From Ottelia alismoides (lineage: Eukaryota; Streptophyta; Magnoliopsida; Alismatales; Hydrocharitaceae), in NCBI GenBank assembly GCA_037367405.1, contig JAZKJV010011400.1, positions 8,430,501-8,494,500 of the forward strand: 64,000 bases of DNA, given 5' to 3'. Position 1 is the first letter of the stretch, and each line of letters opens with the position of its first letter. This document shows, in pieces, positions 1 to 9,178 of this stretch. Position numbers and translations under genes: made by a program. The notes beneath the pieces are model-generated. The model did not search any database. It was not told the DNA's origin and saw nothing but the letters and a program-made list of their open reading frames with translations.

Positions 1-94
1 TTTTCAGAATTCAGATCGGTGATTTGCGATTTGAAATTTACGATTTTGAGCTACCCTGGTCATTTCCCTTACTTCCCCATGTGGCGAGTCACCA

Positions 95-469
95 ATGAGC
101 GATGATGTCCTCGATCGGCTAATGCAGCAGGTTCATCAGCGAGCCGCGGAGCTGCCTCCAGGCTCTTACACCACCAAATTGATCACCGGGGGCGTGCCAG
201 CCATGGGGGCCAAGGTCACCGAAGAGGCGGGCGAAGTAGTCCAAGCAGCCGCGGCTCTGGCAGAGTTGCTAGCTGCCCCCGCCGCGCCGGCCGATCAGCT
301 CCAGGCCGCTCGTCAGCATCTGGTCTACGAAGCCGGCGATGTGCTCTATCACCTGTGGGTGCTCTTGGGTAGCTTTGGCATCCAAACCGATGACCTGCGA
401 ATCGAACTGGAACGTCGCGAAGGCACTTCGGGCTTGGAAGAAAAACGACGCAGAAAAGAACCATCATGA
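95..469 (+). CDS. hisE: phosphoribosyl-ATP pyrophosphohydrolase
   Basis: HisE removes pyrophosphate from phosphoribosyl-ATP, the second step of cytoplasmic histidine synthesis. The 124-residue product has the all-alpha MazG-like fold signature: KVTEEAGEVVQAA supplies the EExxE metal-binding helix and YEAGDVLYHLWVLL the later ExxD helix. The length fits a stand-alone HisE rather than a HisIE fusion. The ATG lies 6 nt after GGCGAG, a plausible ribosome site. The last codons overlap the hisG start by 4 nt (ATGA), so the two genes are very probably cotranscribed and translationally coupled. The upstream 94 bp are AT-rich and may hold the promoter, but no clear -35/-10 boxes were identified. The C-terminus is basic (EEKRRRKEPS). 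Confidence 0.93.
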   Translation: MSDDVLDRLMQQVHQRAAELPPGSYTTKLITGGVPAMGAKVTEEAGEVVQAAAALAELLAAPAAPADQLQAARQHLVYEAGDVLYHLWVLLGSFGIQTDDLRIELERREGTSGLEEKRRRKEPS

Positions 470-1320
470 ACGATAATCTCCGCATCGGAGTTCCCAGCAA
501 GGGCCGCTTGAGCGAATTGGCTGGCGAACTATTGGCCCAGGCCGGCATTAACTTTCGTCGCCAAGAACGGACCCTGTTTGCCCGCGTCTCCGGCTTGCCG
601 ATCGATATCGTCTTCCTGCGCACCGACGATATTCCCGTCCTGTGCTCGGAAGGAGCCATCGATCTGGGAATTACCGGCAGCGACCTGGTGTGTGAAAGCC
701 AAACCGATGTAGTCACCCGCATGGCACTGGGGGTCGGTCGTTGTCGACTGAGCCTGTGCGTCCCCGAACACTCGCCAATCAAAGACTGCAGTCAATTAAA
801 CGGCGCCCGCGTGGCCACCAGTTTTCCCAACGTCACCGAAAAATTCCTGGCTGAACATCAAGCCAAGGTACACCTGGTCAAACTCTCGGGCTCAGTGGAA
901 ATCATGATCGGCCTGGGCGTGGCTGATGCGATCGTCGACCTGGTGGAAACCGGCTCGACGCTGGCGGCCAATCAACTGCGTATCTTGACCGACATCGGCA
1001 GTTACGAAACGGTCCTGATTCAAAACCCGCGCACCCGGCATGCCGCCACTTGCGATCGCGTACTGCGTCGCTTGGAAGGCGTGGTCATCGCGCGCGACTA
1101 CTCGCTCCTGGAGTACAACGTACCCAAAGATCGCCTGGTGCAAGCCGAAACGATCACCCCGGGCTTCAAGTCACCCACCATCTCCGAATTGGAAGATCCC
1201 AACTGGTGCGCGGTGCGCGTCATGGTCCGCAGCAAAGACATCATCTCTGCCATGGAACAATTAGAAGCCATCGGAGCCTCGGCCATCCTGGAAACCAGCA
1301 TCCGCAACTGCCGCCTCTAG
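466..1320 (+). CDS. hisG: ATP phosphoribosyltransferase, long form
   Basis: HisG condenses ATP with PRPP and commits the cell to histidine synthesis. The 284-residue protein starts RIGVPSKGRLSE, typical of the family, and contains the PRPP-binding loop VDLVETGSTLAAN. Residues from about 210 on (from SPTISELEDPNW to the C-terminus) match the extra regulatory domain of the long hexameric HisG, which carries histidine feedback inhibition. No HisZ partner is therefore expected. It overlaps hisE by 4 nt. The stop codon is followed within 10 bp by a GTAGCCACC palindromic element that may end the transcript. The facing gene is convergent. Confidence 0.95.
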   Translation: MNDNLRIGVPSKGRLSELAGELLAQAGINFRRQERTLFARVSGLPIDIVFLRTDDIPVLCSEGAIDLGITGSDLVCESQTDVVTRMALGVGRCRLSLCVPEHSPIKDCSQLNGARVATSFPNVTEKFLAEHQAKVHLVKLSGSVEIMIGLGVADAIVDLVETGSTLAANQLRILTDIGSYETVLIQNPRTRHAATCDRVLRRLEGVVIARDYSLLEYNVPKDRLVQAETITPGFKSPTISELEDPNWCAVRVMVRSKDIISAMEQLEAIGASAILETSIRNCRL

Positions 1321-1328
1321 TAGTATTC

Positions 1329-1404
1329 GTAGCCACCGCTGCCAAGCTGCCAAGCGGTGGAGAGCCTTAACTATCGCGTCCACCGTCTGGCAGGCGGTGG
1401 CTAC
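1329..1404. repeat. GTAGCCACC palindromic element, copy 1
   Basis: The unit begins GTAGCCACCG and ends CGGTGGCTAC, so the whole element is an inverted repeat. Inside it are two smaller hairpins (CCACCGCTG...CAAGCGGTGG and CCACCGTCTGG...GGCGGTGG). This copy holds a small internal duplication (GCCAAGCT). It fills the gap between two convergent genes, 8 bp after the hisG stop and directly at the stop of the YfhO-like gene, so it could terminate both transcripts. Confidence 0.8.
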
Positions 1405-3930
1405 TTACACGTAACGTAGTCCAGGCAAGACCTTGCGCCGCGCTGCCAAGATAAAAACCGCCGCAGCCAGCGTCAGGCTCAAGCCCACATAAAATCCCGG
1501 CGCCGTGTAATTCAGCTCGACCCGCCACCGGCCCGGCGGCAGATCCAATCGCTGAAACAAACCCAGATGCGATGCGTAAGGCCGCACGCTGCGCACTTGA
1601 CCATCGTCGCTGATGAACCTCGCCAACCAGCCGCCATCCTGGTACAACCGAATCGTCAGCTCGATCGGCTGAGCTCCCTCAACTTCGATCCGCAAGTGGC
1701 TGGCCTGCAAATACTTTACATGTAAAGTATTTGCATGGCTTCCCACAGCCGAGACCCACGGCTGCGATTCTGGCACCTCTTGGAACGATACCCGACGCGC
1801 CGCCTCCGGTGATCGGATCAAGCGATGACTGACGCCCAGCCAGGCTAGCGCTTGATCCAAGGAATCATCGCTGGGACGCAAGTGATCATGAGCCGCGAGC
1901 TCGCGCCGAACGCGCATAAGAGCTTGAGGCGGCAGTGACAGGAGGGCCGATAGATTGGCCACCGGAGGCTCACCAGCGAGCAAATGGAGTTTGCCCAGCA
2001 GAAAGGCTCGCTGATAGTTGCAAATCGCTTCGACTTGCGATCCATCACCGGCCTGCAACGCCAGCACATCGCGCTGCAAATTCGCCTGGCCCACTGGAGC
2101 CCACACCCGCAGCCATCGCTCGGTGCGTGAGGATGAGCCGGGCACAACGTTTTGGACATCGACCGGCGCTACAGTGAATAACCACGATGCATCCAACAGC
2201 ACCAATTCTATAGCCGCTAGGGCCACGATCAGCGTTGAGGCCCTAGACCAAGACAAGTGCGTTACGACGCGCATCAGCCCAGCCAACAATCCGCCGACCA
2301 GCAGTGCCAATGTCGCGGACCGCAGGGCAGGGCCGGCTTGCAAAGGACCTAACCATGGATCGGCCGGCAACTGCGAGGCCCACTGCGATAAATGGCTCGC
2401 TAGCGACGTGCCCCAAGTAATCGCTGCCATCAAGCCAGCACCTGACAGACTGATCAGGCACAGCCACCATGACCAGGCTCGCAGCGATTGGCCGATGCGC
2501 TGCAAGTCATCGAGCGCCTGCGCTGCGACCAGGCTCAACCCCAAAGCAAACAAGACACTCCACTTGGCCGGATAACGAAAGCCACCGTAGGTTGGAACGA
2601 CTTCTGTCAGCAGCCAGTAGATGCCCAAGGTTTCATCGCCCGGCAAACTGCTGGCCCAGGACGACTGCCCCAACATGCCCAACAAGTTTCGCAGTAGCCA
2701 CATCGGGGCGTAGTTTCCGAGCATGGCTCCACCGGCTAGCAGCACGATGCACCATTCATATCGTGTGCGCATCCGCAAGCGGCGATCCAGTAGCGCGACG
2801 ATGGCCAACAAGATGCCAGGCAAGCCAATCGTTAGCGATGGTATCCACATAAGCGGTTCGGCCGGCAGAAACGAGCACAGCCGCGCGTTGACCGGTAACA
2901 CATAGCCACCCAAGCTTCCCCAAACCAGCGTTGCCAGGTGCCAAGGTGCCAGGCTGAATGCGTAACGCGAGCCACGCGGTTGATTGGCCTCACGATCTGC
3001 GGCCGACTGCTCGGCGGCTGTCACTGCCGGGCCCAGCAGCTCAGGTACCTGGTCGCGCTGCAAGGCCGCTGGACTCGCCGCTGAACTAGCTGCTGGACTA
3101 GCCACTGCACTCACAACCGATGGTGCGGCCGATGTATGCTGGAGCCAATACCAACTGGGTATCCACTGGACCGCCGTCAGGCCCATGACCGCCAGCACGG
3201 CCAGGCTGGCTTGACCAGCCTGCCACAGCGAGGACCGCCACCTGCGCGATTGAACGGCCGAGAGCAGCAGGGCCAAGCCGGTTACCAGGCCGATATGGAC
3301 CGTGGCCTGCGGATCACCGCCCAACAGCGCCAGGCTGGAGGCAGCGGTCCACACCGGCCAGCGCACCGCTTTAGATGATGCTTGATCACTCAGACCAGCG
3401 TGGCCCAAGATCCAACACTCGGCAACTGCCCACGGTGTCCAAGCGGCTCCGACCAGGAAGATCGGGTTGGTATGCTGGAAGAATACGGGACAGGACAATC
3501 CGTACGAGACGGCAGCCAAGGCTTGTGCGGCTGGACCTAACCCGGCGCGCCGCCCAGCATAAGCCGCACCAGCAGCCGCGATGATCGTGTGCAGGTACAG
3601 GAACAGTCCCAAACGCTGTGGCAAACTGAGACCGGGCAAGCCAAACACGAGGCGGCCCGGGTAAAAGAGCGCGGTCGATGTTTCTCCGATCAGGTTGATC
3701 CCAGTTCCATCGGCCGGATTGTAATGCGGAAAGTAGTTGCCTTGGCCAGCCTGGTCATCCAACCATTGCAGCAGCGGATAATAAAAATGAAAACCGTCGC
3801 GGAAGGCTGGCACACGCCCACACAGCAGGGGCCAGTACAGCCCGGCCAACAAGGCACCGAAGACCAACCAAGGTACACACGAGGAGTAGCGGCGGCCTTG
3901 ACGATCGTCGGTTTGTTCGGACATGCCCAA
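1405..3930 (-). CDS. YfhO-like multi-spanning membrane protein
   Basis: The 841-residue protein has a first membrane segment at about 18-36 (WLVFGALLAGLYWPLL), followed by the conserved luminal/periplasmic stretch with RDGFHFYYPLLQW and FPHYNPADGTGINLIGE. Many further hydrophobic segments follow, with a soluble C-terminal third and a last membrane helix near 815-835. This is the architecture of bacterial YfhO proteins, GT-C-fold membrane enzymes thought to glycosylate envelope polymers from lipid-linked sugars. The substrate is unknown here. The gene is transcribed alone, divergent from the TlpA-like gene with 57 AT-rich bp between starts. A perfect 30-bp AT-rich palindrome lies inside the C-terminal part of the coding region (1706-1735). 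Family call is fairly sure, function inferred. Confidence 0.75.
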   Translation of the reverse strand: MGMSEQTDDRQGRRYSSCVPWLVFGALLAGLYWPLLCGRVPAFRDGFHFYYPLLQWLDDQAGQGNYFPHYNPADGTGINLIGETSTALFYPGRLVFGLPGLSLPQRLGLFLYLHTIIAAAGAAYAGRRAGLGPAAQALAAVSYGLSCPVFFQHTNPIFLVGAAWTPWAVAECWILGHAGLSDQASSKAVRWPVWTAASSLALLGGDPQATVHIGLVTGLALLLSAVQSRRWRSSLWQAGQASLAVLAVMGLTAVQWIPSWYWLQHTSAAPSVVSAVASPAASSAASPAALQRDQVPELLGPAVTAAEQSAADREANQPRGSRYAFSLAPWHLATLVWGSLGGYVLPVNARLCSFLPAEPLMWIPSLTIGLPGILLAIVALLDRRLRMRTRYEWCIVLLAGGAMLGNYAPMWLLRNLLGMLGQSSWASSLPGDETLGIYWLLTEVVPTYGGFRYPAKWSVLFALGLSLVAAQALDDLQRIGQSLRAWSWWLCLISLSGAGLMAAITWGTSLASHLSQWASQLPADPWLGPLQAGPALRSATLALLVGGLLAGLMRVVTHLSWSRASTLIVALAAIELVLLDASWLFTVAPVDVQNVVPGSSSRTERWLRVWAPVGQANLQRDVLALQAGDGSQVEAICNYQRAFLLGKLHLLAGEPPVANLSALLSLPPQALMRVRRELAAHDHLRPSDDSLDQALAWLGVSHRLIRSPEAARRVSFQEVPESQPWVSAVGSHANTLHVKYLQASHLRIEVEGAQPIELTIRLYQDGGWLARFISDDGQVRSVRPYASHLGLFQRLDLPPGRWRVELNYTAPGFYVGLSLTLAAAVFILAARRKVLPGLRYV
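1706..1735. repeat. 30-bp perfect palindrome inside a coding region
   Basis: The half-site TGCAAATACTTTACA is followed directly by its exact reverse complement. The symmetry breaks at 1705/1736. It is AT-rich within a GC-rich gene and encodes in frame the segment around ANTLHVKYLQ of the YfhO-like protein. It could form a cruciform in DNA or a hairpin in mRNA, or be a symmetric binding site. No second copy was noticed in the window. Confidence 0.8.
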
Positions 3931-3987
3931 CCTTTTGGTAAACTACACTCCAGCTTAGTCCGGTAGTTTATTTTTTTAAGGTTCCGT

Positions 3988-5211
3988 ATGCTACAAGGAC
4001 TGAAACAAGATCTGAACGCTCGCGCAGTGAACACCTCGCCTTTTCCATGCCCGATGACCGGAATGCTCATGCTCGCCAATCGATTGCGAACTTTTTGTTC
4101 TCTAGTTCTGCTGGTCGCCAGCGCTCAGCCACTGGCTGCGCAAACGCCTGTCAAACCCAACCAGGCTCCGCCCGCAGCGACTGGTGGCAAACAGAGTGAC
4201 GCGAGCAAGACACCTGCCAAGGCTGAGGCCGCAGCTTCAGGCCAGGCTGAAAATAGTCAAGGGACAGGCAAACCAGCAGCCGATGTGCCGCCGCCACCGG
4301 ATCTGACCATACCCGCCGGTGCCGATGCAGCCGCCCTCTCCAAGATTGTGGCCAAAGCCAAAAGCTTTCGCCCACGCAGCGCGGCTGAATACAAACTGCA
4401 GCAGACGGCCATTCGCGATGCCTCCAATTTGCTCCTGAAGCAGATCGACAGCAAAGAAGACCCAGTGCGGCTGCAAGCCGAACTGGATGCGCTGGCTTCC
4501 AACGCCGCCCTGATGGTCAATGAATCAGATGAGGCCCGCGATAAAGTCTTCGAGAAGATCACCACTTATCTCAAAGGCCGCAAACAACTTTCCCTGGCCG
4601 ATGTCCAGACCGGCATCATTGTGGCCACCTATCTCGAATTACAGCCGCGCAAACAACCGGCTCATGACGTCTATGTGACCATGGTGGAACTGCTGAAGGA
4701 CGACGAACGAGAAGAGATGCAATCGCTGCGTTTCAATCTGCAGGCTACCGTGCGTCGCTTGGAAATGCTGGGCAACAAATTCGAACTGAGCGCCCAGACC
4801 ATCGATGGCCAGCCAGTGCGCACCGAAGATTTTGAAGGCAAGTTTGTGATCATCGACTTCTTCGCCAGTTGGTGCAAACCGTGTATCGATGAGATGCCCA
4901 GACTGAAGAAGCATTACGAGAAGCACCACGATAAAGGCTTGGAGATCGTCACGATCAGCCTGGACAATGAACGCGAAGCGCTGGATAAATATCTGGCAGA
5001 GGCCAAACTGCCCTGGCCCATCGTGCATGACTCGGCACCCGAGCTGGAAGATAAACTGCAGACCAAGTACGGTATTGCTTCCCTGCCCACAGTCCTGTTG
5101 CTGAACAAAGAAGGCGTGGTGGTATCCTTGGAAGCGCACGGAGCAGAGCTCGATCGATTGATGGATCGATTGTTCGAAATGCCGACACCGGCTGAACCTG
5201 AAACCAAGTAA
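3988..5211 (+). CDS. TlpA-type thiol-disulfide oxidoreductase
   Basis: An exported thioredoxin-fold protein of 407 residues. The C-terminal domain (about 265-395) has the active site FFASWCKPC with Cys296 and Cys299, the usual TlpA/ResA-type continuation (EMPRLKKHYEKH, VTISLDNE) and the cis-proline loop GIASLPTVLLLNKEG. It probably reduces or isomerises disulfides outside the cytoplasm. The middle region (70-260) is helical and unassigned; residues 52-105 are Ala/Pro/Lys-rich. The start at 3988 is chosen because AAGG lies 6 nt upstream. A later ATG (4054 or 4063) would leave a shorter, more classical signal peptide ending near LAAQ. The next gene encodes a related protein without cysteines, same strand, 66 bp on. 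Confidence 0.85.
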   Translation: MLQGLKQDLNARAVNTSPFPCPMTGMLMLANRLRTFCSLVLLVASAQPLAAQTPVKPNQAPPAATGGKQSDASKTPAKAEAAASGQAENSQGTGKPAADVPPPPDLTIPAGADAAALSKIVAKAKSFRPRSAAEYKLQQTAIRDASNLLLKQIDSKEDPVRLQAELDALASNAALMVNESDEARDKVFEKITTYLKGRKQLSLADVQTGIIVATYLELQPRKQPAHDVYVTMVELLKDDEREEMQSLRFNLQATVRRLEMLGNKFELSAQTIDGQPVRTEDFEGKFVIIDFFASWCKPCIDEMPRLKKHYEKHHDKGLEIVTISLDNEREALDKYLAEAKLPWPIVHDSAPELEDKLQTKYGIASLPTVLLLNKEGVVVSLEAHGAELDRLMDRLFEMPTPAEPETK

Positions 5212-5277
5212 TTTGCTCCGCTGCGCCATTCCCGCCCCAGGGCATGCCACGCGCAAGTTAGAAGGGATTCTTTTATT

Positions 5278-7074
5278 ATGTCCACGCGATCTACCAAAAC
5301 CACACGGATCGGCTGCTTGCTGATCAGTTGTTTGCCGATCGGCGCTCTCGCGCTGCCGGCATGCAATCGAGCGGAACCCGAAAAAAGCGACAAGAGCAAG
5401 CTGGTTCAACCAACTCCGGCCACCTCCGAAGCGGCTTCACCGGGCGACAAACCAGCGCCGCTGCCGGTCAGTAATAAAGACCAGGACAACAGCTCAGCAA
5501 CCAATCCGCCAGCGGCCCTAGCCAGCGGCCAAACGCCGATCACTCCACCGGCTAACAACCAAACTGCTGGCGATCAAACGACTGGTGCTGGCCCGGCCGT
5601 TGAATCTGCGCCGGCAGTAGCCGCCAAGCCTGGGGTCACGATCGAAGAAGGCACGCTCGCCGACGCCACGACCGATCCTGTGGACGAAAGTTCGCTGGAA
5701 CAGCGTTTAGGTGATCGCGGCTTTCTGCGATTGCAGTTGCCTGATTCCTTTGTGACCACCGAGCCGCTGTTGGCATTTCTGGGCGATTGCGACCGCGCGG
5801 TGCAAGAACTCTCCATGGTCCGTCAGAGCGTCAAACTGAAGGACGAAGAGTTCATCCTGCTGGCCAGGCGGATCAGCGACATGAAATTGCGCGCAGGCAA
5901 GCGACTCCGCGAGGCCAAGGATGCGACCACTGCACAGCGCAACCTGGCGATCAAGATTCAGGTCGAGGCGCTCTCGCACTTGTCGGGCTTGGGCGATGTC
6001 GAAGCTGCTCAGACCTTGCAACAAGTGGCCGGCGAATTGATCAAGAGCCCGGATCCAGCCCTGAACCATCAGGGGCGACTGGTGATGCTGGGCTTTCGGC
6101 TCAACCAACTCGAAGCCGGCGTGATCAAAGATCCACAAGCCTTGATGGAAGAGATTGATCAAGTGCTGGCGTTTCCCGAATTGACCTTGGTCGAGTTCCT
6201 GTCGATTCAGCAGTGTGCGGCTGTCGCCAGCCAACTGGGCTATGCGGAAGCTGCCAATGCGATCCAGCAGCGATTGGTCAAAGCCTATCGAAATTCCAAA
6301 GACCGAGACCTGTCGATGCGGGCGTGGTCGCTGGAGGTCAGCAATTCTCCGCAACTGGTGGCATATCATCAAGCGTGCCTGGCCGTCCACGAAGGTCAAG
6401 AGACCGATGAGACCAAAGTTGCCTCGACCGCCGGCGAGTTGTTCCGAGCCTTTCCCAGCGCCAATACACTAGCTTATTTTCTGCGCATGATCTGCGACCT
6501 GGAGTATCGAGGCCGACTGACAGCCGCGCAAGGCCTGGCCGAACTGGTAGCCAATCAAAAATCGAAAGTCCAAGTCGGTCCTTGGCAGCCCGATATCGAT
6601 AGCGTCCTGGCCGGTCATGCGCGCCGCTTGGAACTGCGTGGCCGGCCGCTTCAATTGGAAGGCCTGGTTGGTTTCGATGGTCAGCCGCTGATCTGGGAAA
6701 ACTTGCGCGGCAAAGTTGTTTTGGTTTACTGCTGGGCCAGTCTCGATCTGCCCAGTTTGAACATGCAAGCCCAGATCAAGGATCTGCGAAGCGCAATTAC
6801 CGGTCCGGGTTTTGAGATTATCGGCATCAACCTGGATGAAGCCCTGTCCGCATCGGACCTGCAGAAAGTGGAGTTGATGCAAGGCAGTTATGGCCGGTTG
6901 GTTCACAGCAACAATCCCAACGCCCGCGGCTTTAATACTCAAGCCGCCAAAACGCTCGGCGTCACTCCGCCCCTGCCACACTTTATGGCTCTGATCGACA
7001 AGTCAGGTACCGTCCGCGCGATTCACCCGACCTTCGACAAACTGCCCGAGATGATCGCTGAACTGATGCAGTAG
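5278..7074 (+). CDS. lipoprotein with cysteine-less TlpA-like domain
   Basis: 598 residues. The N-terminus ends in a lipobox-like LPAC after a hydrophobic stretch, so it is probably a lipoprotein. Residues 35-120 are a Pro/Ala/Thr-rich linker, 140-455 a helical region without recognised domain, and 460-598 a thioredoxin-like fold. Where the neighbour has WCKPC, this protein reads WASLDLPS at residues 486-493, so both redox cysteines are gone. The fold features around it (LRGKVVLVYCWAS, FEIIGINLDE, PPLPHFMALIDKSG) are kept. It therefore probably binds or scaffolds rather than catalysing thiol exchange. It follows the cysteine-containing TlpA gene and may be cotranscribed. A GTAGCCACC element begins 3 bp after the stop. 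Confidence 0.78.
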   Translation: MSTRSTKTTRIGCLLISCLPIGALALPACNRAEPEKSDKSKLVQPTPATSEAASPGDKPAPLPVSNKDQDNSSATNPPAALASGQTPITPPANNQTAGDQTTGAGPAVESAPAVAAKPGVTIEEGTLADATTDPVDESSLEQRLGDRGFLRLQLPDSFVTTEPLLAFLGDCDRAVQELSMVRQSVKLKDEEFILLARRISDMKLRAGKRLREAKDATTAQRNLAIKIQVEALSHLSGLGDVEAAQTLQQVAGELIKSPDPALNHQGRLVMLGFRLNQLEAGVIKDPQALMEEIDQVLAFPELTLVEFLSIQQCAAVASQLGYAEAANAIQQRLVKAYRNSKDRDLSMRAWSLEVSNSPQLVAYHQACLAVHEGQETDETKVASTAGELFRAFPSANTLAYFLRMICDLEYRGRLTAAQGLAELVANQKSKVQVGPWQPDIDSVLAGHARRLELRGRPLQLEGLVGFDGQPLIWENLRGKVVLVYCWASLDLPSLNMQAQIKDLRSAITGPGFEIIGINLDEALSASDLQKVELMQGSYGRLVHSNNPNARGFNTQAAKTLGVTPPLPHFMALIDKSGTVRAIHPTFDKLPEMIAELMQ

Positions 7075-7077
7075 ACC

Positions 7078-7139
7078 GTAGCCACCGCCAGACCGTAGCC
7101 ACCGCCAGACCGTAGCCATCGTCGCCAGACGGTGGACGC
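7078..7139. repeat. GTAGCCACC palindromic element, copy 2
   Basis: Two tandem 17-bp partial units (GTAGCCACCGCCAGACC) are followed by a fuller hairpin unit GTAGCCATCGTCGCCAGACGG. The array starts 3 bp after the stop codon of the cysteine-less TlpA-like gene, consistent with a terminator role. Confidence 0.75.
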
Positions 7140-7160
7140 GACATTATTGTTATCACGTAC

Positions 7161-7260
7161 AAGCGGCTGGCCAATACCTAAACGCCTGCCAGCCGAATGG
7201 CGCTAGCCACGGTTCCTGATCTAAATCCATTCCACGTTTCAAAAAAACCGCGGCTAGTTT
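7161..7260. repeat. second palindromic repeat family, copy A
   Basis: Begins AAGCGGCTGGCCA, continues ACGCCTGCCAGCCGAA and GGCGCTAGCC, and ends AAAAAAACCGCGGCTAG. The same order of blocks recurs at 7396-7530 with about 40 extra bp in the middle. GGCTGGC and GCCAGCC blocks make it internally palindromic. With the neighbouring repeats it fills the 435-bp gene-free stretch 7075-7509. 7261-7395 shows nothing I can name. Confidence 0.65.
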
Positions 7261-7395
7261 CAGCTGCCTGCCTATGTAGAGCGGCTCTCCCGAGCCGCTG
7301 TGCACTTCCAACCCAGTAACAACAGCCCTAAGAGCGACTAGGCTTTAAAGAAGCCCCGGGTCGACCGGCATCCCTGAGATTAATTCTGGTAGCAC

Positions 7396-7530
7396 AAGCG
7401 GCTGGCCAGTACCAAAACGCCTGCCAGCCGAAGGGCGCTAGCCCCGGTTTCTACAATATTGCCCGCAGGGCAAGTGTCCGCCGCTTTTGCGCGATCAAAA
7501 AAACCGCGGCTAGCGCCTCGCGGCTGGCAA
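7396..7530. repeat. second palindromic repeat family, copy B
   Basis: Same block order as 7161-7260 (AAGCGGCTGGCCA, CGCCTGCCAGCCGAA, GGCGCTAGCC, AAAAAAACCGCGGCTAG), closed by GCCTCGCGGCTGGCAAG. Its right end supplies the last codons and the stop of the RHS fragment (translated LPAARR), so the repeat has replaced the true 3' end of that gene. Confidence 0.65.
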
Positions 7531-9135
7531 GGTCTTAACACTGGCCCACCGTTTTAAAGTCACGCGTTTACTGGCCACGAGGTTATCGCGTGTGTAGGCA
7601 ATGGTGGCCGAGGGATCGCTCTGCTGAGTGATTTCGTGGACGGCGTTGTAAGTGGTGGTGAGCGTCCGATCGACCGTGCCATAAGTGGCCGTCGACACAT
7701 CGCCTTGCAGAGAATTGACATTGGTATCGTTCAAAGCGCCACCACCAAAGGTGATCGTATAGGTGCTCGCAGCTAGCGAAACCGTCACCGCTCCGGTGCC
7801 CACAGTGCTGAGCGCCTCAAGGGCCGCATCCACCGCCGCAGCACTCGCATTATAAGCGATCGGCTGAGTGGTTTGGCCCAGGTAAGCCAAACGGAATGTG
7901 CCTCCCGTTGCATTAGACAGAGCTACTGTTTGGATTTCATCCTGCAGCACATGTCCGTTGGCTTGTGTGTTCTCGATCTTCGTGAGGAAGATAAACGAGC
8001 CCATGCTGGCGGTGTTGATCGTTACCTGACCGACATTGGTTTGGGCGAGTATTCCCTGGAAAGTAATGGTCCAAGTCACCGAGGTTGTGCCCACCGTGGT
8101 CTTCGTAACACTTACATTGCCTGAACCGATACTGGCCAAGCCTTCCAGGGCCGACTGCACCGTAGCAGCACTGGCTCCCACAGCAATCGCGGCGGTGGTG
8201 TTGCCGCCATAGCTCAAGGTGAATGTGCCCCAAAAGCCGCCATAGGGGTCCGAGTATCCGACGTTCTGGATTTCATTCTGCGCACCTCCGTCTTGGGTTG
8301 TGGTGATGGCAACAGTCGGCGTTTGGCTGGTTCCCGACATCCATTTCTCGGCTGTCAGCCGGTTGATCTGGTCGTAGTCGTACTGGGTGACCCGGCCGTT
8401 GCGGTCGGTCTTGCGAGTCAAATTGCCGGCTGGATCGTATACATAGGAGCGTGACTTGTTGAGAGCATTGGTCTCCATAGTCACCCGATCGAGCGCATCA
8501 TAGGACCAGCTGGTCGTGTTGTTGACCGGATCCTTTAGCGAGATCAGATTATCAACGCCATCGTACCCATAGCTTGTCGTCCCACCGAGAGCATCTTGCT
8601 TGGTCCTGAGCCTGCCCAGACCATCGTAAACATAGGAGGTCACAGCGGCCGTGAGCGCACCGGCCCCATCGGGATCGGGCGTGGTCTCCGTTAACAGCCG
8701 GCCGCGAATGTCAAACGTGCGAACAGTAGCTTTTCCGGCTGGATCGGTTACTGAGGCCACGTTGCCCAGCGTGTCATAGGCATAAGAAGTTGTGCGTGAT
8801 AAGGCATCGGTGATACTTGCCAGGCCTCGACTACCGTAGGTATAGCTGGTTACAGCGCTAGTGAGCACGCCGGCACCATCGGGATCAGGCTCTGTAATGG
8901 AGGTCGTTCTACCAAGTGCATCATAAGCGGCTGTGGTCACGCCACCGCGTGGATCGGTCAGGCTAGTCATCCAACTGGCAGCGTTGTAAGCATAAGTTGT
9001 TACGGGCGAGGTCAGAGCACCTGTACCGTCGGGATCAGGTAGCGTTTGGGTGCGGACTCGGCCCAAGTTGTCGTAGCTGTAGGCTGTCACGCGCGACAGT
9101 GGTTCAGTCATGCTGGTCAACCAACCGGCATTGTT
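7510..9135 (-). pseudogene. RHS/YD-repeat protein fragment, truncated at both ends
   Basis: The reading frame encodes repeated YD motifs (AYSYDNLGRV, TTAAYDALGRTTS, TSYGYDGVDNL, SWSYDALDRVTME, TQYDYDQINRLTAEK), the hallmark of RHS/YD-repeat surface proteins. It starts abruptly at the sequence translated LNNAGWLTS, fused to a group II intron remnant, and its 3' end lies in a palindromic repeat. No signal peptide, core domain or C-terminal effector is left. Between the YD repeats and the end sit two tandem modules of about 85 residues (minus strand, roughly 8280-8010 and 7940-7690), each starting NEIQ/DEIQ and containing SAATVQSALE or SAAAVDAALE and TITF, similar to modules in large secreted planctomycete proteins. 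The first in-frame ATG is at 9120. I read it as a decayed remnant. Confidence 0.8.
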
Positions 9136-9178
9136 CAGGGACTCACAATCTGTTGATTGAGCGCCTTCAAAGGCGCAC
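9136..9178 (-). mobile_element. group II intron 5'-end remnant
   Basis: On the minus strand the 43 nt begin GTGCGCCTTTGAAGGCG and end GTGAGTCCCTG. The complete intron at 39322-41284 begins with the same 17 nt and has GTGAAAGTCCCTG at the same distance; about 36 of 43 positions agree by eye. GTGYG is the group II 5' consensus. The rest of the intron is missing and RHS sequence follows at once. The base before it is the same position of a GTAGCCACC element as for the complete intron. Confidence 0.75.

Noticed and set aside
2018..2575. 185-codon plus-strand frame
   Set aside because: Antisense to the YfhO-like gene, no domain, typical GC-rich shadow.
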